The notes beneath the pieces were generated by a model. The model worked only from the letters and a program-made list of their open reading frames with translations. It was not told where the DNA came from and did no database searches. A stretch of DNA of 64,000 bases, taken from Rhyzopertha dominica. Taxonomy: Eukaryota; Arthropoda; Insecta; Coleoptera; Bostrichidae. The DNA lies in NCBI GenBank assembly GCA_025024175.1, contig QCXZ01000001.1:3720001-3784000 (forward strand). The letters are read 5' to 3'. Both the position numbers and the translations under genes were made by a program. Position 1 is the stretch's first letter. Every line of letters starts with the position of its first letter. Shown piece by piece: positions 46,201 through 59,836 of the stretch.

Positions 46201-47662
46201 TTGCATTTTTGAAATTGTGTGTCTTAATTATTTATTGTACCTACGTTAAATACGTAATAATAGTTAATTATCATTACAATTATGACAATAATTTTTAAGT
46301 GCAACACTTTCCTAAGGTTGTCGACAGGACGCAGCAAAAAACCTTAAAATTTCAGAAAAAACTAATTTGAAAAATAATTATTTTTATTTCTGGTTTTCTG
46401 TGTCCAAAAATAATCCAATTTCCATAAAACTTGGTGAAAGGATACCTTTCTGTACTTAAAATAACCACGATGCTTTCAGATTAAAAAGAATCTAGGTGTT
46501 TCCTGGACAACTGAATGGTATAATAAGTTTTCAGTTTTCGATAATTTTATAAATTTATTAACAATCACTGAAAAGTTAATGGTTGTAAGTCATTTTTCTT
46601 TCTTTTGTTATTTTGGGCTTGACTGTTCTTGAATTGTGACAACAAGTTTCTTTAATTTATCAAACACTTATGTCAAAGCAAAAAAATAATCACCGGCAGA
46701 ACTTCGTATGACAAATTTTTCTAGTACACTTAGGCTTTAAACAAAAAAACATGAATAATTTGGAAACACCTTGATTTTTTCAATCCAAAAAAATTGTAGT
46801 AATTTCAGGTTTAGAAATGTATATTTTCAGGAAGTTTAATTAAAATTGGATTATTTTTGTGGAAATGAAAAATACACAAGAAAAACGTCAATTTTTCTCG
46901 TTTTTCTGGAAATTTTAAGGTTACAGTAAAAAGCAACCAGGCAGAAGTATTTATTTTTTCATTATTTATAACTTTTGTATTACATACTTTTTGTTTAGAG
47001 ATCAGGTTTTGCCGAAAATCGCGAGAAAGCCATTATTTTTTCGTAAAACTAGTCCATAAAGCTTGGACACTTAAACACTCCTTTTTGCCATTGTAAGGTG
47101 TAAGCAAATTACCGCTTGCGAATATACAGACCTAACTTGAATCATTTGCATGTTATTTTAATAGCATAGTTAAAAAAAAAATCTGGCAACTGGTCGTTTT
47201 TGTTCACACCTACATGTGGCAACCCTGCGCAATTTCGGTTGACAATTGCAAGATGGTTATTGAAAATTGTTCATTTGTTTTTAACAGTAATTTAATTGGC
47301 GGGAATGATATAGGGGATGTGTGACCGTTTATCAAAAATATGCAAAGTAACTGTGGTTTTTGACCGCTATTTAATGCTTTAATGTGGTAAAAAACGAAGA
47401 TTAGCGTTTGTAATCGGACGATCCAGCATTTAGCGCGGTAAGCCTACTTTGATTCATAAAATTTTGTAACCCAACCTAACTACTGTAACTACAGTACTCA
47501 CAATCGTTGTTACGTGTTGTTTGCAACATTTTAACACACCCTAGTGTTATAGTGCTCAAAATAATTAGCTCTTAACGCCTTTTTTGATATTTTCAATCGA
47601 TCAATGCTTGATGGCAATCGGAAATCTCGTAATTTGTATCGATTGATCGGAAGATATTCGTG

Positions 47663-47686
47663 ATGAGTCATCCTTATTTGATGCAG
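47663..47686 (+). pseudogene. start exon copy 1 (MSHPYLMQ)
   Basis: A 24-nt ATG exon ending CAG|gtaaaa, preceded by the conserved tract CGGAAATCTCGTAATTTGTA. The same position and length are kept in units 2 and 3. Confidence 0.4.
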
Positions 47687-48723
47687 GTAAAATTAGCTAA
47701 TTTGTCATGTTTTAACGCGTTTTTTTACTATATCTGGTCTAAATACCACTACTGAAGTACATTGAGGGTAGCAGAAGCCATATTCAAGGTGTTAGTATTG
47801 CAGCGCAGAGATTAGGTTTTGCAGGTTCGTTGAAGCTTCGCAGCCAGGAGAGTCAACTTCGGAAGAGTGACTGCGAAGTGTATTAGAGCCATCGTTGGGT
47901 GGAATCGACTTACTATGTGTTGAAATTTTGCAAATCGAGTTGTTTCAGTTGTTATTTTAGTGTAAATGGTTACTATAATGATAAGGCGATACTGATAATC
48001 GAAAAAATGTTAATTCAGCCCATGTTGTGGTAAAAATTAAGCGATTACTACATGGTTTGGTTAAAATATTAAGAAGTTTTACTCATTTTGAAAACAATAC
48101 AAGCTCCTGATAGTTATCAAAATTCCTGTTAGGCCATATTATGATAATATTTATATATACATATTTAAGTAACCGTAGACATTTCTTCAAAGTCTGTTTT
48201 ATGTACAAAGGGTTGCATTATATGTATGATGCTCCACAGATACTTGAATCTGTCAGTTTTAACATATCTAAATATAGGTAACACTAGAAATACTTCAGTA
48301 TTTTATATAAATGCTTGCGATACAAATTATTTACAAAATTCGCCTTTAAATAGTATGATAGCTAGCTGTAACTGTGTTTCCGAAATGTAGATTTCTTTGT
48401 TAATTCCTTTTCTAAATTTAAACTGGGTCAACGAATTGATGTAAGTTTTTATGAGATGTACGAATGACTTAGATAGATAACTGGATACCTATTTGTACAT
48501 GTAACTGTTTTATATAAAGGCCACCGTGAATAAATGCAGAAATTTTGCATTGTAACCTACCAATCTGCAGCTAAAAATGTATGATGCTATGATTTTGTTA
48601 GCAGCTTATGGTCTGAAGAAATTTTGGTTAATTTGCAAAAATTCTACATTGTCAACCTGCTAATTAGATTTGTCCCATAAATAGTTGTGGCACAGGCCTA
48701 TACAGTTTTTCTGTTCTTTACAG

Positions 48724-48837
48724 TTCGAAATGCTCAGCTGCTCATCAGAAGTGGTTAGCTTGTAAACTACCGTAGATTTGAACCACCATGCAACAGGCTT
48801 TGGTTACAGTACAACTTCGTATGTTGAAGTACAAAAG
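48724..48837 (+). pseudogene. 114-nt exon copy 1, one in-frame stop
   Basis: Bracketed by ttctgttctttacag and CAAAAG|gtaagc. It reads FEMLSCSSEVVSL, then TAA, then TTVDLNHHATGFGYSTTSYV and EVQK. Unit 3 has CAA (Gln) at the stop position. Confidence 0.5.
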
Positions 48838-50198
48838 GTAAGCGGAGTATATTACTGGTATACTAAAAACTAACAATCAATTTCAAAATTACAATTATAC
48901 TTACATTGAAGGTAATGTAAAGACAATTCCATTGTTGTGAATGTTGTTTCTCTCATTTGGATGGCAACATCCCTGTTAACAAGAAGGTGTGTTAAAGCTT
49001 AGATCTATTTTTTTGTGCAATTGCAACTGTTTTTTTCTCCAAGTTGCTTTTACTGTCCATCCTCCAGAATCTACTGTAAAAACAAGTTTAATTAAAAATT
49101 TTAAACACTAAACCATAGAATAACAGATTTGACAACCCGGTTATATGAGTAAAAAAAATTAAATCACCACCTTCCCAATTCAACAGTTTTATTCTCAAAG
49201 GAACAAATTTGTTCTATGTAGTTTTAGTTATATATGTAATTAACATGTTTGCAATGAACATCATTTAAATCTGTTTATAACTGTACATGAAATAAGTGAT
49301 TACTTATTATATATACATCATTAATGAAAGTAAAAAATGTTTGAACAGCTGCATAAGCATAACCAAAACTGCCTATGTTTCTAACACTGTTACAAGTACT
49401 GACATTAGCAAATGTGGTAGAAAATAATTATTTATTGTTGTTTAAATTAGAAAATTAATATTTAATATGTGATACAAATAATTATATATTTGCATTTCAA
49501 ACATTCCTGTAGTTCTACAAAGGATACGATTTATGATGAAAGAGAACAAAATAAAGGTAAGGAAATCATACTAAAGCATGGAGTTAAGGTGCATAAAATA
49601 CATAATTGCTTTACTCATTTTAACCCTTGTTGTGTGATTTATAAAACTGATCACTAACTACCTACATCTTAGTAGAGAGTGCAGTGATGGATCTAATGTT
49701 TTATAAGCAATATTCCTGTGAGTTATTTTTATTTATGTTCCTCTCTATATTTTAGTAACTAGTACAGTTAAGGTAGCCGTTACTTGGGAAAAGATTTGTA
49801 ATTGTGATAGAATCATTAGATTTGATATAAAAGAAGTTAAACAATAATTGAATTGATTTGTGATGTTGTTTTCTACACGTGGATTTTTTTCATCCGCAAT
49901 TGATTATTGTTAAGTAGAAGAAAAACCTTTAAATAGGCCTAGCCAACTACCGATTTCCATTTAAAATGAAACAAAAGTTTGTGTTCTAACTCAAGGTATG
50001 CCTTATACCATTATTACCTACAAGTTTTGTTTTTGCAACTTTTTTTGTATAACTAATAATTATAAAATTATGAGTTCTTATGAAATTAGTTTTTTTGCCA
50101 AAATCCACTTATTCATAGAAGCATTTCAAAAAGCAAAATGTGTATGACACTGTACTGTTAATTAACAGTTGCTCTAGCCCAGCTAGTTACTAATACTG

Positions 50199-50681
50199 AT
50201 GAGAAAAATGACAAATAATTACCTCTGTATAATCATCAAAAAAAGATTGCAAGAAAATTGCCATATATTAGAAATTTCAGGTAGCTATTCTATTCCTTTG
50301 AAATTTAAGGCGATAGATACGCATTCAAAGCCTTGTGGTGAAATACCTTTTGTTGATAGTAAGTTTAAAATTCTACAAAATGAGCGACTTCTTTCTGTCT
50401 GTTTGGTGTCAAAGGTTTAACGAGAGTGACATCGTTATAGTTTACTTAAAAAAATCAAGTTCCGGTAACATCTACACCGATTTTAGCAAACTGGAGCATT
50501 NACAAACTAAATATTTCATNCTATCTGCATTACNACACGTATTATTATAGAGATATACATGGAGTTTTGAAAAATACTAATAAAGTTGATAAAACTATGA
50601 ATAAGACCTGTACTAGTCAATATAATAATCCTTTAAATATTAAAAGTAGGCATAAACACAATGAGGTAAGTACATAATAAC
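50199..50681 (+). pseudogene. decayed coding stretch in unit 2
   Basis: Three plus-strand segments look protein-coding and are joined by frame shifts. These are SYSIPLKFKAIDTHSKPCGE with PFVDSKFKILQNERLLSV (50283-50410), FNESDIVIVYLKKSSSGNIY with TDFSKLEH (50413-50500), and DIHGVLKNTNKVDKTMNKTC with SQYNNPLNIKSRHKHNE (50551-50667), which ends at AATGAG|gtaagt. Unit 3 repeats the middle segment as VYLKKSSSGNHYIDFNKLEH EQSKYFMLSALQ (56680-56780) with mostly conservative changes. I recognise no family. It looks like a once-functional exon pair now broken in every copy visible here. Confidence 0.4.
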
Positions 50682-53470
50682 ACTGTCAAACTTGATTTAG
50701 TATTGTGCAAGTTAAATCAAATTAAAGAATGTCACAATATTTGTTTTTTCAACAATGAATTTAAATACTGCTACAAATAAAAATAGTTACACACAGTTTT
50801 TGCAATTTTCTGTTAATAAATAATTCCTCCTCTTTACAAAACCAAAATAATACTGCTCATGATAATTGATTATTTAAAAAAACTTCAATATGTAACTCTT
50901 AGTACTCTCTAAAAAATATAAAGTTTTTCGCTACAATACAAATAATGTTACCACAGCAAATAATTCAACACGATACTTCCAGCAACGTGATTCACCAAAG
51001 GTAGGTTTAGAGTATAATAGTTTGAGTACTTTAAAAACGAATATTGTTAAAGCGTACTTTATGGCAGGCAACAGCAACTCATCATATGACCCCCTGAAGT
51101 TAAGTAAATGTTGAATGGTTAAGACTTCCTAAGAAGTTTTCAGCTTTGATAAAAAAAAGATTGCCTTTGCTATTTATACAGAGTGTCCCATGACTCGATG
51201 GCCAAACTGAAACCATAGATTCTACGGTAAATTGACAATTGGACCAAAAACATCTACAGCCAAATTTGCTTCCTGAGGGAGCTACGGTCCCTTAAAGATG
51301 CAACTCCAAACACAGTTTTTATTAAGCGGTCCAAATACAGTCGGTTTATCACTTATTTATTATAATCAATGCTGCTATAAACCAGACTAAACCATCATAT
51401 TTGTCATTCTATTCTTTAAGTTTAAAAGCATATGCAATCGTTTTTTCAAATAAGTTGCCGATGCCTGCTGTATAGCTATGTAATGGCATTCCCGCTAACA
51501 CTCTACGATAGAAAACTTTTTTATTTGAAGTTGTGGAACAGTGCTTTATTAAATGGGACAGTTTCTTTATTTTCGGAGAAAAAAAACTATTTAGGACCAC
51601 TACTACTACTACACCAATACTTTGTTATTTGAAATGGAACGACCCCATTCCAAATTGCAGCAACGGAGAACTTCCCCATTTAAGCCACTATTCTAGGACT
51701 TTAAACAAAAAAGTTAGCCAATGAACACAAATTATTCAGCATAGAATATTTCAAAAACAGATGGCTAAAGTATTGGTATATCAGTACTTTTTTGTTTAAT
51801 TCAAAAAAGAATTGGGAAACTTCCTTGTTTGCACCAGTATTTAAAGACTTACCATTAAAAAGTAAACTATTGTAGATAGTTTGTGTAAATAACCTGTATT
51901 TTTTAACTTTTAAAATTACCTAACGACCTTTATTTCACACAACCCCTTATCAGTGATGTTTTATTTGTTGCTGAATCTTCTTCAGCAGAGCTTACTTCGT
52001 ACATGATAGTATGACCGACAAAGTGTGTAAATAAGCGAACTCTTGTGTTTTTGAAATTATGTGTCTTAATTTTTTAATGCACATACGTTAAATACATAAT
52101 AATAGTTAATTATCATTGCAAACATGGCAAAAATTTTTAAGTCCCAACACTTTTCTTAATGTTTCGATATGGGGCAGCAAAAAACCTTAAAATTTCTGGA
52201 AAAAAATGTGAAAAATCAATTTTTTTTTGTTTGCTGGCTTTCTTTCTCCGAAAATAATTCAATTTTCATGAAACTTGGTGAAAGTATACCTTTCTGTACC
52301 TAAAATAACCACAATTTTTTCAGATTAAAAAGAATCAAGGCATTTCCTTTACAACTGAATGGTGTTATAAGTTTTTAGTTTTCGATAATTTTACCAATTT
52401 ATTAACAATCACTGAAAAGTTGATAGTTGCAAGTCAGTTTTCTTTCTTTTATATTTTTGGGCGGGGCTGTTCCTGAATTGTGACAACAGGTTTCTTTATT
52501 TATCAAACACTTATGTCAAAGTAAAGAAATAAGCACTGGCAGAACTCTATATGACAAATTTTTCTAGTAGATTTAGGCTGTAAACAAAGAAACATGAATA
52601 TTTTGGAAACACTTTGTGGTTATTTCAAGTATAGAAATGTATATTTTCAGGAAGTTTAATTAAAATTGGATTATTTTTGTGGAAATGGAAAATACACGAA
52701 AAAACAAGAAAAAAGTCAATTTTTCGCATTTTTTTCTGGAAATTTTAAGGTTACAGAAAGTGAAAAGGCAGAAGTATTTAATTTTTCATTATTTACATCT
52801 TTTGTATTGGATACTTTTTGTTTTGACGTCAGGTTTTGCCGAAAATCGCGAGAAAGCGATTATTTTTTCATAAAACCATCCAATAAAACTTGGACATTTA
52901 AACACTCCTTTTTGCCATTGTAAAGTGTAAGAAAATGACCGCTCGCGAATATACAGACAAACTTAAACCAATTTGCATATTATTTTAATAGCATAGTTGA
53001 AAAAAATCTGGCAACTATTCGTTTTCGTTCACACGTACAAGTGGCAACCCTGGGCTATATATATTTCGGTTATTGAAAATTGTGCTTTTGTTTTTAACAG
53101 TAATCAAGTCGGACTTAGTTGGAGGGAATGGTATAGGGGTTGTGTAACCGTTTATAAAAAATATGCAAAGTAAGTGTGGTTTTTGGACGCTGGTTAATGC
53201 TTAAATGTGGTAAAAAAGCGACCATTAGCGTTTGTAATCGGACGATCCAGCAATAAGCGCGGTAAGCCTACTTTGATCATAAAATTTTGTTACCCCAACC
53301 TCTCTGCAGCACTCATAATCGTTGTTACATGGTTTTTTGCAACATTTTAACGCATCCAAGTGTTGTAGTGTTCCAAATCATTAGCTCTTAACGACTTTTT
53401 TGATATTTTCAATCGATTAACGCGTGATCGCAATCGGAAATCTCGTAATTTGTATCGATTGATCGGCGTG

Positions 53471-53494
53471 ATGAGTCAGCACTATTTGATACAG
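53471..53494 (+). pseudogene. start exon copy 2 (MSQHYLIQ)
   Basis: 24-nt ATG exon ending CAG|gtaaaa, identical in layout to copies 1 and 3. Confidence 0.4.
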
Positions 53495-54605
53495 GTAAAA
53501 TTAGCTAATTTGTTGTTTTAACGCGGTTTTTTAACTATATCTGGTGTAAATAGCACCACTGAAGTACATTAAGGGTAGCAGAATCCATATTCATGGTGTT
53601 AGTATTGCAGCGCAGAAATTAGGTTTTGTAGGTTCGTTGAAGCTTCGCAGCAGGTAGAGTCAACTTCGGGAAAGTGACTGCGAAGTGAATTATAGTCATC
53701 GTAGGGTGGAATTAACTTACTATCTGTTGAAATTTTGCAAATCGAGTTGTTTCATTTGTTATTTTAGTGTAAATGGTTACTATAATGATAAGGCGATACT
53801 GATAATTGAAAAAATGTTAATGCAACAATTACTACATGGTTTGGTTAAAATATTAAGAAGTTTTACTCATTTTGAAAACAATACAAGCTCCTGATAGTTA
53901 TCAAAATTCCTGTTAGGCCATATTATGATAATATTTATATACATTTAAGTAATCGTAGACATTACTTCAAAGTCTGTTTTATATACAAAGTTTCATTATA
54001 TGAAGACTTGAATCTGTCAATTTTAACATACCTAAATATAGATAACACTAGAAATACTCCAGTATTTTATGTAAATGCTTGTGACACGAATTATTTACAA
54101 ANTTCGCCTTAAAATAGTCTGTTAGCTAGCTGTAACTGTGTTGCTGGAAATGTTGTTAATTCTTTTTCTAAATCTAAATTCAGGATCAAGGGCGAATTGA
54201 TGTAAATTTTTATGAGATGTATGAATGACTTGGATAACTGGATACCTATTTGTACATGTGACTGTAAAGGCTTCATTTTGAATAAACATATTATTATATT
54301 AATATTATTACACCATAAGCTGCTTTATTGTTTTTCTATAATAGTATCTTAAGCGGTACTTCTTTACTAGCTGAAATTTTGGTCACCCTGCAAAAATTTT
54401 GCATTGTAACCTACCAATCTCCAGCTAAATATGTACGATATTATGATTTTGTTAGCAACTTATGGTCTATAATTAGATCATGGCCTGAATTGCAGAAATT
54501 TTGGTTAATTTGCAAAAATTTTGTTGTGAAGGGCCAGCCTGCTAATTAGATTTGTTCCATAAATAGTTGTGGCACAGGCCTATACAGTTTTTCTGTTCTT
54601 TACAG

Positions 54606-54719
54606 TTCGAAATGCTCAGCTGCTCATCAGAAGTGGTTGGGTTGTAAACTGCCGTAGTTTTGAAACACCATGCAACATGCTTCGGTTATGGTACAACTTC
54701 GTATGTTGTAGTACAAAAG
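54606..54719 (+). pseudogene. 114-nt exon copy 2, one in-frame stop
   Basis: Same splice borders and length as copy 1. It reads FEMLSCSSEVVGL, a stop at the same codon, then TAVVLKHHATCFGYGTTSYV and VVQK. Confidence 0.5.
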
Positions 54720-56233
54720 GTAAGCGGAGTATATTACTGGCATACTAAAAACTAACAATCAATTTTAAAATTACAATTATACTTACATTGAAGGACAATT
54801 CCATTGTTGTAAATATTGTTTCTCTTGCTTGGATGGCAACATCCCTGTGAACAAGAAAGTGTGTTAGAGCATTTATCTATTTTTTTTGTGCAATTGAACT
54901 TACGTCTTAGCAAGTATTATCCAAAGTGTCTGTTTTTTCTCCAAGTTGCTTTAATGATACGTCCTGCAGAATCCACTGTAAAAACAAGTTGAATTTGTCA
55001 AAAATTTTAAACACTAAACCATAGAACAACAGATTTGACAACCCAGTTATGTGAGGAAAAAAATTAAATCACCACCTTCCCAATTCAACAGTTTTATCTT
55101 CAAAGGAACAGATTTGTTCTATGTAGTTTTAGTTATATAAGTAATTATTATGTTTGCAATGAATATTTAAATCTGTTTATAACTGTACATGAAATAAGTA
55201 TTAATTATTATACATACATACATTATTAATTAAAGTACAAAATTTTTGAACAGCTGCATAAGCATAACCAAAACTTCTTATGTCTCTTAACACTGTAACA
55301 AGCACCGACATTAGCAAATGTGGTAGGAAATAATTATTTATTGTAGTTTCAATTAGAAAATTAATGTTTGATATGCATAAAATATATGAGAACTTTATTC
55401 ATTTAACCCTTGTTGTGGTTCCTTGTTAATTGTCTAATTTATAAGATTGATACTAGCTTCCTACATGTAAGTAGGAGTGCAGTGATGAATCTAGTTTTAT
55501 AAGCTATATGCCTGAGATTTTTTGATGTTCCTCTATATTTTAGTAACTAGTGCAGTTAAAGCAACTGTTACTTGTGATACAATCATTGGATTTGGCATAA
55601 AAGACGTTTAAGTATAATTTAATTGATTTGTGATGTTTTCCACACATGGATTTTCTTGCATCTGCAACTGACTATTGTAAAGAGAAGAAAAACTTTTAAA
55701 TAGGTCTAGCCAACTACCGATTTCCATTTGAAATGAAACAAAATTTTGTGTCCTAAGTCAAGATATGCTTTATACCATTATGACCTACCTTCTTACGGTG
55801 ATGGTGAATTTTTTGGTTCCTTTTTTACAAAAACTGTAGGTTTTGTGACATTTCAGTTGTTTATATTATAATAAGATGAGACCCGACAAACATACCTACA
55901 ATAAGCAAGCATCATCATAAAATACAAATAAATCTGATTCATCTGAACAGACAGATTGTTACAGAAAAATAAAAATTTGAAAAAGCCTGAAACAAACAGC
56001 GGAAACATCACAAAACCTATTGTTTTTGTAAAGAAGGTACCAGAAAACCCACCACCACCGTAAGAATAAGAGAATAAAAACACTGATGCGCCAATACAAA
56101 ACAAATAAATTATTACCTACAAGTTTTGTCTTTGCAGCTTTTTTGTAGGACTAATGATTATAAAAATATGAGTTCTTATGAAACCAGTTTTTCTGCCAAT
56201 ATCTACTTATCCATAGAAGCATTTCAAACACAA

Positions 56234-56390
56234 GGGGTCCGTTGCATAAAGCGTGGTTAACCAGACCCCCTGGTTAACACACGCTTAACCAGCCGTTGCC
56301 ATAGGCAGCACCAATGAAGGACGCTTAAAAAGAGCAGTTTCCATGACAATTGCCTGTTGACCGCATGTTAACCAGGGGGTCTGGTTAACT
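56234..56390. mobile_element. palindromic MITE with GGGGTCCGTTGCATAAA end, unit 3 only
   Basis: The left part has GTTAACCAGACCCCCTGGTT near 56254, itself nearly palindromic, and it recurs inverted at 56367-56389. Unit 2 lacks the segment at the matching point (near 50130), which shows insertion after duplication. The right end may be slightly truncated. Confidence 0.65.
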
Positions 56391-57128
56391 GAACTGTCCT
56401 GTTCATTAATAGTTGCTCTAGCTCAGGTAGTTACTAATACTGATAAGAAAAACGAAGAATAATTACCCCTGTATAATCATCAACGGGAGATTTCTAGAAA
56501 ATTGCTATATATTAGAAATTGTGGGTGCTATTGTATTTATTTGAAATTTAAGGAGATAGATATGCATTCGAGCGTTGTGCTTAAATACCTTTTGTTAGTA
56601 GTAAGTTTAAAATTCTACGAAATGAGCGACTTCTTTGTTTGTTTGATGTTAAAGATTTAACGAGAGTGACATTGTTATAGTTTACTTAAAAAAATCAAGT
56701 TCTGGTAACCACTATATCGATTTTAACAAATTGGAGCATGAACAATCTAAATATTTCATGCTCTCTGCATTACAATGCTTATTGGAGGTTTGGAAAATAT
56801 TAATAATGTTGATAAAAATATGAATGAGACCCTTACTATCCAATTTATAACCCTTTAAATATTAAAAGTGTAAACACAATGAGGTAAGTACATAACAACA
56901 CCGTCAAACATAATTTAGTATTGTACAAATTAAGTCAAATTATGTAATTAAAGGATGTCAAAATATGTGTTTTTTCAACGATAAATTTAAAAGGGTATAT
57001 ACAGTTAGTAAACAAACTGACAAAAAATATAACTTTTTGCAATTCTGTTTTACAAAACTATAGAAATACCCCTAATCATATTTGGGTAAAGCTTGAATAT
57101 TTAAATAAATTTAAATATGTAACTCTTA

Positions 57129-57285
57129 GGCCCGGTTGCACAAACATGGATCAAATTTGATCCGAGTTTAATCCGCGATCGTTGCTATAACAACACCAAT
57201 CAGAACGCCAGATTCATGGTGCTGCTAGGCAACGACCACGGATTAAACTCGGATTAACTTTGATCCATATTTGTGCAACCGCACA
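57129..57285. mobile_element. 157-bp MITE, PIF/Harbinger-like, with TTA duplication, unit 3 only
   Basis: The left end GGCCCGGTTGCACAAACATG and, inverted, the right end TGTGCGGTTGCACAAATATG face each other. Inner arms GATCAAATTTGATCCGAGTT and ATCAAAGTTAATCCGAGTTT also pair. TTA flanks both sides (57126-57128, 57286-57288). Units 1, 2 and 4 read straight through the site. End sequence and 3-base TTA duplication fit PIF/Harbinger-type MITEs. Confidence 0.75.
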
Positions 57286-59812
57286 TTAGTGGTCTGCTAA
57301 AAGTTAACAAGTCTTTGGCTACAATAAAAATAATGTTATCACCGCAAATAATTCAACATGAGATACTTCCAGCGAAGTGATTCATCAAAGGTAGGTTTAG
57401 AGTATAATACTGTGCATATTTTAAAACTGATATTGTTAAAGCATACTTTATGGCAGACAACAGCAATTTACCGCAAGACCCATTTAACTTAAGCAAATGT
57501 TGAATATTGTAAGTGAATTTGCAAGATAAGCTTTAATTGTGTACAATTTAAAACAATATTAGAAGAATATAAAAAAATATTTTAAGTTTGAAGTATTTTG
57601 AATACCCCAAAATGGACATTTGCAAATTGATTTAGAAAAAAATAAGCGTCTACTCATGATATCAACAGTTAGCAATACTTCCTAAGAGGTTTTCAGTTTT
57701 GATAAAAAGATTGCCTGTACTATTTATATAAATGAGAGCAGTTTAAAATTCATCAGTTTATCACTTCAATCAATGCTACTACAAATCAGACTTAACTATT
57801 ACAGTCGTTCTGTTTCATAAGTTTAAAAGCATATACAACTGTTTTCTCAAATAAGTTGCCGATGCTTGCAATTTAGCTATGTAAAGGTGTTCTCGCTAAC
57901 AGTGTACAATAGCAAACTTTTTTATTTGAAGTTGTAGAATAGTGGTTTATCAAATCGGATAGTTTCTTTATTTTCCAAGAAAAAACTGTTGTGCATTAAC
58001 TATCTGTGTAATTTACTAAAACTTTGTTATTTGAAATGGAACAACCCCATTCTAAATACAGCAATGGAGAACTTCCCCATTTAAGCCACTATTCTAGCAC
58101 TTGAAACAAAAAAGTTAGCTATTGAATACTAATTGGTATATCAGTGCTTTTTTGTTTAATACAAAAAAGAATTGGGAAACTTGCCTGTTTGTAGCACTCA
58201 GATAAAAAAGTAAACTATTGTAAATAGTTTGCATGAATAACTTATATTTTTTTACTTTTAAAATTTACTAATGACCTTAATTTCATATAACCCTTTATCT
58301 TGTATTTTTGCAATTGTGTCTTAATTTTTTAATGTACTTATGTTAAATACGTAATAATAGTTAATTATCATTGTAATTGTGGCTATAATTTTTAAGTCCA
58401 ACTCCATTTCATAAGGCTGTCAATATGGGGCAGCAAAAAAACCTTAAAATTTCAAAAAAAAAAGTGTGAAAAATACATTTTTTTCGTTTTCTGGTTTTCG
58501 TTTCTCCAAAAATAATCCCATTTTAGTGAAACTTGGTGAAAGTATACTTTTCTGTACCTAAAATAACAATTTTTTTCAGATTAAAAAGAATCAAGGCATT
58601 TCCGAGCAATTTTTCCTGTGCAATTGAATGGTGTAATCAGTTTTTGGTTTTCAACAATTTTACCAATCTGATAACAATCACTGAAAAACTAATGGTTGCA
58701 AGTCATTTTTCTTTCTTTTGTATTTTGTGACAACAGGTTTCTTTATTTTATCAAACATTATTACGTCAAAGCGAAAAAAAATGAGTATTAACAGAACTCT
58801 GTGTAACAATTTTTTCCAGCAGATTTAGGTTTTAAACAGGAAAACATGAATATATTGGATTCAAAAAATTGTGATTATTTCAGGTATAGGTATACTTTAC
58901 CAAGTCTCATTAAAATTGGATTATTTTTTGATTTTTTCATTATCTACAAATTTTGTATTGGATACTTTTTGTTTTGACTTCAGGTTTTGCCGAAAATCGC
59001 AAGAAAGCGGTTATTTTTTCGTAAATTAGTCCACAAAACTTGGCCATTTTAATACACTTTTTGGTCATTGCAACATGTAAGAAAATGACCGTTNGCGAAT
59101 ACATAGACAAACTTGAATCATTTGCATGTTNTTTTAATACCACTGTTAAANAAAAATTAGCAACTGGTCATTTTTGTTCACACCTGCATGTGGCAACCCT
59201 GCGCAATACGTATTGCCGTTGACAGTTGCAAGAAGGGTTTTATTTTATTGATATGTGCTACGAGACGACCGAATTAAATACAAATAATGCTAAAAATGTG
59301 TGATTAATCGATCGGTGCAATGTATCTTTAAATCCAGTCGTTTTATTATAGTTGTCCATCATTTTTTAAGTTTATTACAAGATTGATCTGCGTAGGATGA
59401 CGAATGACAATCACAGGCCATCTTTCTCTTCTGTTTCAAACAGTAGCCAAGATTTCGTAGATGGCGGGAACCATATAGGGGTTGTGTGATGGTTTATAAA
59501 AAATATGCAAAGTAAGTGTGATTTTTGGCCCCTAATTAATGTTTAAATGTGGTAAAAAAACGAACGGTAATGCTTGTAATGAGAAGATCCAGCAATTATC
59601 GCGGTAAGCCTACTTTGATTCATTGTTTTTTGTGACCCCAACCTCATTACAGCACTGATAGGTGTTGTTACGTGTTTTTTGCTACATTTTAACACATGCA
59701 AGTGTTGTATTGCTCCAAATAATTAGCTCTTAACTACTTTTTTGATATTTTCGATAGATTAACGCGTGATCGCAATCGGAAATCTCGTAATTTGTATCGA
59801 TTGATTGGCGTG

Positions 59813-59836
59813 ATGAGTCAGCACTATTTGATACAG
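59813..59836 (+). CDS. start exon copy 3 (MSQHYLIQ)
   Basis: 24-nt ATG exon ending CAG|gtaaaa in phase 0. It can splice in frame to the open 114-nt exon of the same unit. Identity unknown. Confidence 0.3.

Larger units (their letters stand above)
43299..49410 (+). repeat. tandem unit 1 of the large array (about 6.1 kb)
   Basis: Landmarks recur in the same order in later units. They are an exon-like GAATAAAG|gtaagg (43437), CAAAG|gtaggttta (45116), a GGCAGCAAAAAACCTTA-type tract (46330; CGCAGCAAAAAACCTTA in this unit), a start exon (47663-47686) and a 114-nt exon (48724-48837), followed by GGATGGCAACATCCCTG (48958). Spacing to the next unit is 5.8-6.1 kb. The left edge is given where similarity to unit 2 first becomes visible and may lie a little further left. 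Confidence 0.85.
49411..55316 (+). repeat. tandem unit 2 of the large array (about 5.9 kb)
   Basis: Same landmark order as unit 1 (gtaggttta at 51001, start exon 53471-53494, 114-nt exon 54606-54719). It differs by many small indels and by an unrelated insertion near 51180-51340 with an ACAGAGTGTCCCA end. Ns cluster at 50501-50534. Confidence 0.85.
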
